Of a DNA stretch of 64,000 nucleotides, positions 25,351-36,100 are shown in pieces. This DNA is from Trema orientale (lineage: Eukaryota; Streptophyta; Magnoliopsida; Rosales; Cannabaceae): contig JXTC01000068.1 in the NCBI GenBank assembly GCA_002914845.1, positions 274,298-338,297 on the forward strand. Reading direction: 5' to 3'. The stretch's first letter is position 1. The number at the start of each line of letters is the position of its first letter. Made by a program: the position numbers and the translations under genes. A model generated the notes under the pieces. That model was not told the DNA's origin. It saw nothing but the letters and a program-made list of their open reading frames with translations, and made no database searches.

Positions 25351-26688
25351 GATTATTGATAGTAGTAGTATTAGTAGAAATATCGAGTATTAATGGAATC
25401 CAGATATATATATGTTATATATTTTTATTTTTATTTATCAAAATTGGGAACTCTATCCAACGGTTCAGGGGACCTAACGCGCGCAACGGCACGCGGCAAG
25501 TTGTTCTTATTTTGTGATCCATGGATCTCATTTCTGTGTGTCGGCGTCCATCCCATGCTGCTTCCTCATTGGTTGTCGCCCAAAGCCCATTTTCGACTTT
25601 TCACTCTCTTACCCTACGATGTTCTTCGAATAATGAATATAATCTCTTTACTTTCTTAATTAATATAAATGAGGAACACAACACACACAATAGACTTGTT
25701 AGATTCTACTTCTGAATTTTGTCAAACAGAACGATTTGCGAATGTAACAAAGAATGGTGAAGACAAAAAAAATCCATTTTGTTAGCCTTTTAGAATTTTG
25801 GCATATGATTCTTTACACCCATAAGTCAAAAAAATTAACAGAATCTAAGAATGTGGAAACTCGAATTGTTTTCTAATTTATTTTAAATGACACATGACCC
25901 TTGTAAGTTAGGTGACTTCTAATTTATTTTTGACCCTTGGCGTAAGTGAATTCTTTTTTTCCTTCTCCTTTTTTTTTATTTTTTATTTTATTTTCGTGCC
26001 TTCTTAGGGGAAAAACAAAGAAGAGCTCAGGTATTTTTCCACCCAGGTCCCAAGTTTGGCTAGTGCTGGGGCCATTATGGACTATTTAGTCCTATAGACC
26101 TGACCCAATGGAAAACTTCCCAGATATTTTTTTTCCCTTTGAAAAGAAAGGTGTTGCTTCAGTTCCATTAGCCCAATCCCTCGTATAGATTTTTAAGTTT
26201 AAAAAAATAAATAAAGTAAAGATAAAAGTGACCCAAATGAGATTATTGCAACTGTGCTTTAGATATTACACCGTTTTTTTTCTTTTTAGAACATAATCCA
26301 ACTAATAATAATGCAGAGGCCACCTCACAAGACACAGCATGCTTACCTTGGCAAGCAAAAGTCGAGGTCCGTTAGTAGTTGTGGAAAGAGAACACTTGAA
26401 TTATCCAAAGGCCGACTAAACTTTAGCATTAGACTAGCGCAAATGCAATCCATTTGCTTTCAAGATGCTCAGAGTTCCCTCAGGAACAACTTATGCCGGT
26501 TGAGTTCAAGTGAAAAGAACTTATCCCAGAAAAGAAAGACCAGAAAACGGCTTCCGGACAACAAAGTTCTCAAGCTCAGGAAGAGAAATCCTCTGCCAAG
26601 AGCTGTTCGGGTTTGCAATGAGCTTTCAGTCATCGAATGACCCAAGCCAAGGGGAGCAAAGAGGAAGAAATGGACCGAATTGTAGATT
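25351..26688. other. Intergenic, no gene seen
   Basis: Holds the upstream region of the CGR gene and the 3' UTR of the HflX-type gene. 26300-26688 is noticeably less AT-rich than the rest and is probably the 3' UTR of the latter. Open frames on the plus strand there are antisense chance frames. Confidence 0.5.
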
Positions 26689-29600
26689 CTACTGTTCCAC
26701 AGCTCTGCCAGCCTCCTCTTCACGAGGGGGTCTCCATTTTCGATCGAAGATGCTCCTTTCCACAACATTCTGGGCTTTCAACTTCTTATCTTGATTGTTT
26801 AGCCTCTCATCTATGAGTTCCAGCAACTCTTGCAAACCAACTCCCATTAGAGCAGATGTTTTGACATGCGAACCAGACTGATCTTGAGAAAGCAAACCCT
26901 TTTCTGATCTCCAGCCCTTCGAACACTCACTTTGTTGGTTATCCGTACTCATCGATGGGACGGAACAACCATCTTCATCACTCCAAGGGTTCCGGTCATC
27001 TTCTGATGCCAACCAGCCATCAGAATAGTCATTTACTTGGTCATCTGTTGCTTCAAGATCCGCTGCTGAGACCTCATATGCGTTGTCACTAGGATGATCA
27101 TCATGCAGCTGTCCAGCTTCTATATTTGACACTGCATTATGATTCGTTTCCCCTGATAATACACTGGCTGCATTGTCATTTGCTCCTGAAGAAATAAAAG
27201 TTTCATTGTTTTCTGCCCTTTGTGATTCTTCACATGCCATCTCTTCTTCTTCTTCTTCTTCTTCTTCTTCTTCTTCTTCTTCGCTAGCCTCACCATCATC
27301 TAGATATTCATTCACACCCATGTCCTCCTCTTGGTAATCAATCTGAGCATTTCTCGTATCAGAGGGACAATTTTATTAGAATCACACACACACACACACA
27401 TACATATATTATGTATAGATAAAAAGGAACTAAACAGAATGATAAAAGAGGGGTTAGTAGTACTACCTTATTCCATACTTCAATCATATTCTGAAGCTTC
27501 TCTTTTGATACTCCTAATTGCTCAAGAACGCTAAGTACAGTTGACCGATGCTCATCAAGATTGGGGGCAGTACAGTCCAACACATGCTAAAAGGAAAATT
27601 ATAACTGTCATTACATCTTTCGAAAAAGAATAAATAACCTAAAGTGGCTCACACGATTTTTATTCACATATATCTCAGACTAATGTTTGTATATGGTGAT
27701 ATCCCCCAAAATAAAAATAAATAAATAAATTTAAAAAAATTTAAAAAGAAAAATAAAAGAAAGAAAAAGACAAATATATACATATATAGAGGATATATAC
27801 ATATGTCGAAATTTTTCTATCAAGTACTTTTCCTATGCTGAAATCCAAAGCATTCATAGTTGGGAAACCAAGAAAAAAGTGCCAATCCACTTGAACCAAA
27901 CAACCATCAGTGCTTGTGAACTTCAATTAATACATCAATTTTACTCATCTTTTGGTGAATTAGAGGAATTATAAATTTTGGCATGTAGAAAGAGATCCAC
28001 TATGACATCATCAAGGTAAGTTTCAGTGATACGGTTTTAAGTCCTAAATATCTCTCACATTTTAAGTTGGGTGAACATACCACAAGCAGATCAGCTTCCA
28101 CCACTTCTTCTAAAGTTGCATGAAATGCTTCAACTAACTGCAAAAATAGATTGGAAATCATAAGCAACTAAGAAAAATAGTGATAAGACAGTGAAAGATA
28201 AAGCACTTTCACAGCCCAAAAAAAAAATGATAAAGCACTTGATCCTGCTAGGGGTCCCAACTAATGTACCAAATTTTTTGTACCAACACATATAGTATGT
28301 GATTTGTCACCATTTAATTGGTGATAATATTTAATCTATTTGTAGTACATTTTAATACATCAATTGCATGATGACAAATTACATGCCACATGTATTAGTA
28401 TTAAAAATTTGGTATAATAGTTGGTATTCCAAGCATTATCCTTTTCAATATACCTGCACTGGCAAATCAGATATGAATCCTACTGTATCACTAAGGAGCA
28501 CCTTCCTTCTGGAATTAAACACAACAAAATCAGCAAAAAGAAGTTCCAGAAAGGAGCTACAATTCATCTTGAAATATGAAAACACAACAGAGAACTCATT
28601 CCTCAAAAATAATTACCCTGATGGAAGAACAACACTTCTTAATCTAGGATCAACTGTTGCAAAGAGTCTACAGTAAATATAATGTAACCATTTATTAGAG
28701 TCTAAAAAAATAGTAAAAGATGAAATTAAAGTTCGGATGTTAGAAATTAAAAATCAGGGCTTTATTCCATCCCCAAAAAAATAAATAAATAAATAAATTC
28801 AATGCTTTATGAATATGGCTCATAGATCTCAAAATTGATAATATAAATGGATTGAATTACCGAGAATCACTATAAAGATCACTGTTTGAGAGTGCACTAA
28901 CCAGTGTCGATTTCCCCTGATAAGAAAAGGGCACAATTAGGCAATTACAGGTTAAAGCAGGAAGAAAACATGATACCGTTCAGATAACCTACAACAGTGT
29001 AATAAATGTACACCACTTTAGCAATCACAAGGAAAAACATGATCTCGTTCAGATAACATACAGCATTTGTATAACCAACAACAGCAACAGTAGCTAAACC
29101 TTGACCATCTGAGCCACCATGTCTCTTGCGAGAAGCCCGTTGCAAAGCTCGAGTACGACGAACCTCTTCAATTTGTGACAGTAAAATTCTCCGCCGTTCT
29201 AAAATTCTGACATTATATTACTACAAGTAAAACTACTGAATACCAACAAAATTTAAGGAATCATAAATGAAACAACAAAGTGTATCTACTATCCAATTAA
29301 CCAAATGGTAACTCTTCTTAAGATATGAAAGCAGGAATTTTAAAGAATTTTATGGAGTTAAAAAAATCAGCAATACCTATATTCTATCAAAATCCTTCTC
29401 TAGCATACAAAGAAAAAGATGAGAGGAAATATACCATTTGGCACAAGAACCCGACCAACACGATTTATGAATCAAATAATATCACAATGACGTAACATTT
29501 TAGCAGAAGAATCTTGTCAAACATAATGAAGAATAGTGTTCTGGTCTATTAAGTTGATATTATTTTACAATCAGAATAAGGTTTCATTTTGACAAGTTAA

Positions 29601-31397
29601 TGAACCTTCGTCTTTGAAGCTGAAGTTCGGTTTCTCCAGCACCACTTATAAACCCACGTCCACCACTTCCTCTCCTGCAGGTGAAACATATCAGGTCAAA
29701 GAAATTAGTGTGTATAACTGACTCGTAAATTCACTGACACAATTTCATTTTTCTACAAAATCATCCTATTCACTTTCCCCATACACAAGATGTTTATGCT
29801 TAAATATTTTTGTTTCGCAACTTAGAAACCGAGAAAAATATTTACCCCCGGGCACTAACAACTTCAGCTTCTCCAGCACCTCCAAAAGTATAACGTCCAT
29901 CTGGACCACGAACACGAACAAGTCTGGTCTTTTTATATGTTAAAGCTGCTAATTCAGCCTGTGAGAAACCAAGTCCTTCAATGCAACTACTACAAGTTGA
30001 AATTTACAAATGAAGATTCCACTATACTCAAGAAAGGCTACCAACAATACCTGCAACTTTGCCTCTTTTGTATAGGCATGAGCATTGAATATCTCAATTA
30101 TAAGACCCACACGGTCCAATACTGGTTTGTTCCAAGCTCTCTGCCAATCAAAGGGAAGACATTAGAAAACAAAGAATGAATCCGACCAAATAGAGGACAA
30201 AAATTAAGAAGCACTCAAAACTTGCCTTCAAATTCCTTTGCTGAATCCCAGACAGAATTGTGTTCACAAAAACAGCATCCACTTCACCCTGTTTAAAAAC
30301 CGATACGGATTTGTAAAATCCGAGATTACATTCTATTGAGGCTGTGATCAATAGTGTCAACTAGTAACCGCATAACTATACAGTCACTCAAAATTTTAAG
30401 TTTTTCTTCATAAGAAAAGAAATAGTAAGATTATTGCCTTTGATTCCACAAGATTTAGCTGGATTTTAACATTTCCCACTGTCCCTGGACCAAAATATGT
30501 GTCTGCACAAGGTAAATTCAAATGAACCTTACATCAGACACCATAAAAAGATGAAAAAGAACAGCTCTTCAAGCACCCAATTTCAAAAAAAGGTAACCAC
30601 GACGCAGCCGTTGCCCCAGTTCGAGCTTTTCTAACACTACATACCCAGAACCAACCATAAAAAGATGAAAAAGAACGGCTCTTCAAGCACCCCAATTTCA
30701 AAAAAAGATAACCACAACGCAACCATTGCCCCAGTTCGAGCTTTTCTAACACTACATACCCAGAACCAACCATAAAAAGATGAAAAAGAACAGCTCTTCA
30801 AGCACCCCAATTTCAAAAAAAGATAATCACAACGCAGTCATTGCCCCAGTTCGAGCTTTTCTAACACTGCATACCCAGAACCAAATGGGAAAAAAACATT
30901 TGCAGCACTCAATAAAAGTGGGACTAATTCTTACTCAAAAACAGTAAATTTAAGACTATTCAAGACCAACCTGCGCGTGTTTTGTGGCCTCTAACAGATG
31001 GGTTTTGAACGAGAATGTGGGAAGGTATTTCCTTATCGAAAAAGTCTGTATCGAAGTACCCATCTCGCTGTTCTTCGAGCGAGTTGGCTAGACACAGAGC
31101 TTCGTTGAGCTTGGCCTGCAAGAAGGTATCAGGCCGCAGACGAGGCTGAACCACGAAGAGCCTCGGAGGGCTTGTTGGGTCCCTATTGAACAGCGAAACT
31201 AGCTCATACCGATCTTCCTTTTCACCGTTCGAGTCCTGAGAGTACGGCGCCGACGGAACCCAAATCGGAGGCGCCGAGAGAATTCGACCCGAACATGATG
31301 ATGATGATAAGAGACTGGCTGTGTTTGAAGATGGAGAATTTAGGGTTTGGAAGAGAGACCTGAGAAGAAGACGTGAGATGGAGATGGGCTTAATCAT
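26689..31397 (-). CDS. HflX-type GTPase, organelle-targeted
   Basis: Thirteen exons (31397-30971, 30502-30438, 30288-30226, 30140-30051, 29958-29846, 29674-29606, 29206-29062, 28916-28861, 28667-28617, 28508-28454, 28137-28081, 27586-27467, 27342-26689) give 654 residues. HflX GTPases bind the large ribosomal subunit and rescue or split ribosomes. The N-terminus is rich in Ser/Arg/Leu and looks like an organelle transit peptide. Then come the HflX N-terminal domain (GEVDAVFVN), the glycine-rich linker (GGRGFISGAGETELQLQRR), G1 GYTNAGKST at 320-328, G2 ATVD at 346-349, G3 DTVGF at 367-371, G4 NKID at 436-439 (cut by an intron between K and I) and G5 SAL at 600. Between G4 and G5 lie about 160 acidic residues including 14 consecutive Glu. 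All GTP-binding residues are present. Introns 2 and 3 have GC donors. It resembles Arabidopsis At3g49725 and is divergent from the CNNM gene. Confidence 0.93.
27241..27282 (-). repeat. Coding GAA/GAG microsatellite (poly-Glu tract)
   Basis: A (TTC)n run on the plus strand encodes the poly-glutamate tract in the acidic insertion of the HflX-type GTPase. Its length is likely to vary between individuals. Confidence 0.9.
28250..28431. mobile_element. MITE in intron 10 of the HflX-type gene
   Basis: The left end (GGGTCCCAACTAATGTACCA, then AATTTTTTG) is an inverted match to the right end, whose reverse complement is GGAATACCAACTATTATACC followed by AAATTTTT. The inverted match continues inward through CATATAGTATGTGATTTGTC-like sequence on both arms. 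It lies wholly inside the intron between 28454 and 28137, leaving both splice sites untouched. Confidence 0.65.
30141..30225 (-). other. GC-AG intron 3 of the HflX-type gene
   Basis: Exon 3 ends TTGAAG and the intron begins GCAAGT, the best-known GC donor consensus. The acceptor is TTGGCAG. Splicing here joins NLK to RAWNKPVLD in frame, as the family requires. No usable GT donor is close by. Confidence 0.85.
30289..30437 (-). other. GC-AG intron 2 of the HflX-type gene
   Basis: Exon 2 ends TCAAAG and the intron begins GCAATA. The acceptor is TAAACAG. The join gives LVESK then GEVDAVFVN in phase 0. Reading on instead meets an in-frame stop before any GT, so a GC donor is the simplest model. 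It is a weaker donor than that of intron 3. Confidence 0.75.
30541..30884. repeat. Tandem repeat, ~115 bp x 3, in HflX intron 1
   Basis: Three head-to-tail copies start at 30541, 30655 and 30770, each beginning CCATAAAAAGATGAAAAAGA and ending near ACCCAGAACCAA. The copies differ mostly by C-to-T or G-to-A changes at former CG sites (for example CGACGCAGCCG against CAACGCAACCA), as expected after methylation-driven decay. Apparent reading frames across it are products of the repetition. Confidence 0.9.
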
Positions 31398-33169
31398 TTG
31401 AAGAAGCTTAGCTATGTGTTTTGATCAGAACTGGAGACAATACAGTCTGCCTCCCTCGTTTCTGGGGAGGGCGAGGTTTAACGCCTTTCTTTGTTTTTTT
31501 TTTTTTTCTAATTTTATTTATGTCGTTTGTAGTTTTGCTGAGAAAACGACAATATGGATAAACGTCGTGTCGTTTATTGTTCATGAACTGCTTTCATCGA
31601 ATAAAGACGAAGTTTTGTTTACGTCACCAATGCAATCCATGATAACAGCATGTCGTTTATTTACATGAAAAACGACATCGATTATACATGGCATGTCGTT
31701 TGGTTCAAAGTACGTGTGGTTTGGTATTCCAAAATGGAACGACATGTAAGATTACATTATGTCGTATGTAGTTCACGTGAACTTGGACGGAATAACAGAG
31801 ATGTTGTTCTAGCATAAACGACCATATATGATACACGCCGCTTGTTCGAATGAAACTACGGCATGAAATTGTTCTCCTCTTTAAAGAAAAAGACAGCATT
31901 CTTGACACCGTAAAATTCATTACAGATCATGGATGATGGAAACAAATCCAACGAAAAAATCTTGACTCGCACAGTGGAGGCTATTAGTTGAATTTTGGAC
32001 TAAATGTCATTTTTCTTTTCCACATATTTTAACAAAATGGTCGAGTTTGATAATAAATGAATAATGTTTGAAATCTCACCTATTATCTCACATTTTTAAT
32101 ACACCTAATATGTGAGTGAATTCTGAATATTTAATAAATATCTCACATTTTAATAAGTTCTTTTTTTTTAAATAAATATTAACAATAGGTTTTAATCTAC
32201 CAATTAAATTATTACAAATCATATGGTATTAAAAAAAAAAATGTGATAATAAGTGGATTCCTCGCACTATTCATCTATTTAGCCTATTCATGTACTACCA
32301 AGCTAAGGCCACCATTACACGTTTTATCTTGATTACTAACTTCCTTCAGTTGTCCTAATTCCCATCTATCAAAAAGTAGAAAGGTGAAGTTTAGAAAGTT
32401 CGGCTGAGCTTTAGCAACTTCTTCCAAAAATTAAATAAAAAATAAACTTGCAAGCTGTGTCCTAGTCATAATAAAGTCGATTAGTACTATTACTAGAATA
32501 ATGGAAGAATAACATCCTCGTCTGATCACATTCCCACCTATACCACTGCTGCTCAATTAAATCAACTACGTATCTTATCAAATAAATAAATCAAAATGAA
32601 AAACGCTTCAGTCACAACAATTTATCGTTCTAGGACGTTCATTGGCTGCCACGTAAGCAGGTGGGTCCGACATGACACTTCATCTACTGTACTTCCGAAG
32701 GGAGGGAGGGTACAGAGCAGCTCTGTTTTTGAGTGAGTGTTCGTGTATAATTATAAGTGGGGGGTGTCACCTACACGTAGACTCACTCCTTTACCACCAC
32801 CAACCAACCCTTTTGTTTCAATCAAAGGTCGGAAAGTTCATTTTGTTGAAGTTGAAATGAATATATACATCATCAGACATCATCAGTAACATGAAGTATG
32901 TTCGATACGTTTCACATGACAGCATCACAAAAAAGTTGGGACTCCAAATGTCGAATCAGATTTTATTCTTTTCTTTCTATCTGTCCTTCTACTACAACAA
33001 ATTACCATGTCTCTGTCTACATTTATCTGTATCTATATATATAATATATATATGTATATTTATAGAACTTCTTCTATAATTCTCTGCTCTCTCTCTCTCT
33101 CTGAAAAAAGAAGAATAAAGAAGAAGAAGAAGAAGAAGAAGAAGAACAGAAAAGAGGTATAGGAGGGGA
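31398..33169. promoter_or_regulatory. Shared intergenic region between divergent HflX and CNNM genes
   Basis: A 1.8-kb region that must hold both promoters. 31480-31900 contains several ATGTCGTTT / AAACGACAT strings in both orientations. Such short inverted motifs are common in decayed plant transposons. On the CNNM side a TATATATA stretch at about 33035-33060 is followed by a CT-rich then (AAG)n leader at 33090-33146 and the start context GGGGAATGGC. Promoter functions are inferred from position. Confidence 0.45.
33121..33146 (+). repeat. (AAG)n microsatellite in the CNNM 5' leader
   Basis: An AAG trinucleotide run ending about 24 bases before the start codon, so probably within the 5' UTR. 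Confidence 0.8.
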
Positions 33170-36100
33170 ATGGCAGTAGAATACAGTTGCTGCGGGTCTG
33201 ATTTCTTTATTCGGATTGTAATAATAGCTGTGCTTGTTTTGTTTGCTGGCTTAATGTCTGGCCTCACCTTGGGCCTCATGTCTTTGAGCCTAGTCGATCT
33301 TGAAGTTCTTGCCAAGTCTGGCAAGCCCACTGATCGTTTACACGCCGGTACTCTCTCTATCTATCTCTCTTGCAATTAATTTTTTTCATATTTTTAATTA
33401 CTGCCCAGTTGTATGTTTTCCTATTATAAGTTTTGTATATGATCTTTGGTTCCTAATTGGTTCACATTTCAAATGGATTGAATTTAGATTATTCTATTTG
33501 GAATAACCCATTTTTTCAAATCAGAATTTTGTGTGCTATTTGTAATTTTATCTTTTTTTCTACTGTAACCTGTCCAAAAGAATCAGCATCAACTTACAAG
33601 ATGAAGCAATATCTATTTATAGATGCTTATCCTTTTAGGCATTTGATTAGACTTCACTGATTGATTCTTTTTCGAAACAGTGCTTGCATTGAGTGGCAAA
33701 ATAGTGTCAACATAGTCTATTCCTAATGCCTGCATTGGACTGCTCTAATTCCATTTTTATCTTTTCTCGAAAGATTCACCATGAATATGATTTCTTGATG
33801 GTTCAACTTTCCAGTCAAAAATAAGCATTACAAGTTTAAAATACTAATACCAACATGTTAAACCATTACCACCAAGGTGGTAGCCTAATGGTATTGGGCT
33901 TACTCCAAAGAAGTTTGTTAACCAGTAGGCCTTAATTTCGAACCCATATTAGACATTAGAGATTGAGATTTATAAGGTATAACAGCTCAGTGTTCATTAA
34001 TTTTTGAGGTCCCCAACTCAAAAGATAAAATTGTATGTTAAATAATGAACTCAAATACTAAAATACTACAAAAAACACAGTAGCAAGTGACACAGAATTA
34101 AAAACAACTATACATGTATGACTTAAAAAAGGGGATATAACAAATAATTAAACAGTAGATACAGTAATAGTATGCTATTAAATAAAATTTTATCCACTTG
34201 TATGCTGATGCCATTGCTTGACTGAGAGCTTGATAATCACAGCAAAGATATTGCCAGTGGTGAGAAGACAGCATCTATTGCTTTGCACCCTATTGATCTG
34301 TAATGCTGCTGCTATGGAGGTAATTTCTATTCACATGTCCTAAACAGCCTACATTTTTAATGATTTAATTAACCACCTGGAAATATTAATGTTTAATTAC
34401 GCCCCCAAACATTTTCAGGCACTTCCCATTTTTCTTGATAGCTTGGTAACCGCATGGGGTGCTATCCTTATTTCAGTGACATTGATACTTTTATTTGGTG
34501 AGGTAATTAGTTTCTCATCTGGAAATGCATTTACTTGTTCATGGTGCATCGTGTTGTGTTGTGTTGTTTATGATATGAAATATAGATGGTTTAGGGGTCA
34601 GTACTTCTCAATTCTGTCTTTCAACGTGTAATTAGGTTCTCAAGATATTGCATTAGTTCGAAATTCTTTCTTCTTTTTTCCCTTCGACAGCCACTGATTT
34701 CAGGTAACTCAAGTGGAAAATTTCATGTTTTATGCAGATAATACCCCAGGCTGTTTGTTCTAGATATGGTTTGGCAGTCGGGGCTGCGGTTGCTCCATTT
34801 GTTCGGGTTCTTGTTTGCATCTGTTTTCCTCTTGCTTATCCAATAAGCAAGGTGATAAAATTATTGTTCGAATCAACTTGCATGATTTTCTTTTCTATTT
34901 CATGCAACAAAACAGTGTCGACTATGCACACAACGTCCTAACTGATGTGAAGTAATCTTACAGCTCCTAGATTACTTGTTGGGGGAAGGACATGATGCAC
35001 TTTTTCGTCGAGCTGAACTGAAGACTTTAGTTGATTTGCATGGTAATGAGGTACCTATCTTCACCCTCCAAAACATCAAGAGGCTTTAATGTCAATAGCA
35101 GAAATAATTCCTCTTTAGTTATTTGCCATCTACTAATTTATGTGATGCTCTTCTTTACTATTTTTCATAGGCTGGAAAAGGTGGCGAACTGACACGAGAT
35201 GAGACCATGATAATTGCAGGAGCACTTGAGCTCACTGAGAAAACAGCCAGCGACGCAATGACTCCGATTTCAGAAACTTTTGCAATCGATGTCAATGCCA
35301 AATTGGACAGGTACGACGGATGGATCTTTTGAAAATAAAAGCAAATAAGTCAATGTCACACTGGTTTGCTCATTACTGTTATGCAGGAACCTGATGAAAT
35401 TAATTTTGGATAAAGGGCATAGCAGAGTACCAGTATATCATGAGCAACCAAGAAATATTATCGGACTCATACTGGTATTTTCTTGTCTATCCTCCTCGTC
35501 ATCATGATAAGATATGAGTATATATTCATGTCCACTCTATTCTTTTATTTAGTTGAGAAAATGAATACTGAGAGTGAAATGGTATAAGACGTAATATTGT
35601 GTAAAGCTCAATCAAAGAGCCAATACTTCTCATTAGATATTTACAAGATTACAAAGCCTTAAGAGGCTATAACAGATAACAAGTTTGTTGTAACAAACTT
35701 CTAACAGATATAGTTACAAGCCTAACTATCTAACAGAGTCTTGCTGACATCTTGCCGACAAGGCAAGATAGGTGTTCTTCTAGAAGAATCTTCAGTATCT
35801 TCAATAGCCCCCTTCAAGCTGTACGGAGAGGTACTCAAAGTAAGCTTGTCTCTTAAGTACTGAAACTGAGGTAAAGAATTCGCTTTGGTGAAGATGTCAG
35901 CAGGTTGCTCACTGGTAGGAACATACCGCTCTTCTACTTGCTTGCTGAGAACCTTTTCTCGAATGAAATGAACATCAAGTTCAATGTGTTTTGTGCGAGA
36001 ATGGAAAACGGGAATATTGGCTAAGGATTGAGCTCCTTGATTATCACACCATAATACTGGAGGAAAGTGTAACTTAATATGCAACTCATGAAGCAAGGAT

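Noticed and set aside
26311-26640. 109-residue plus-strand frame
   Set aside because: Antisense to the likely 3' UTR of the HflX-type gene; no recognisable domain.
30534-30773. 79-residue minus-strand frame with a repeated block
   Set aside because: Comes from the intronic 115-bp tandem repeat.
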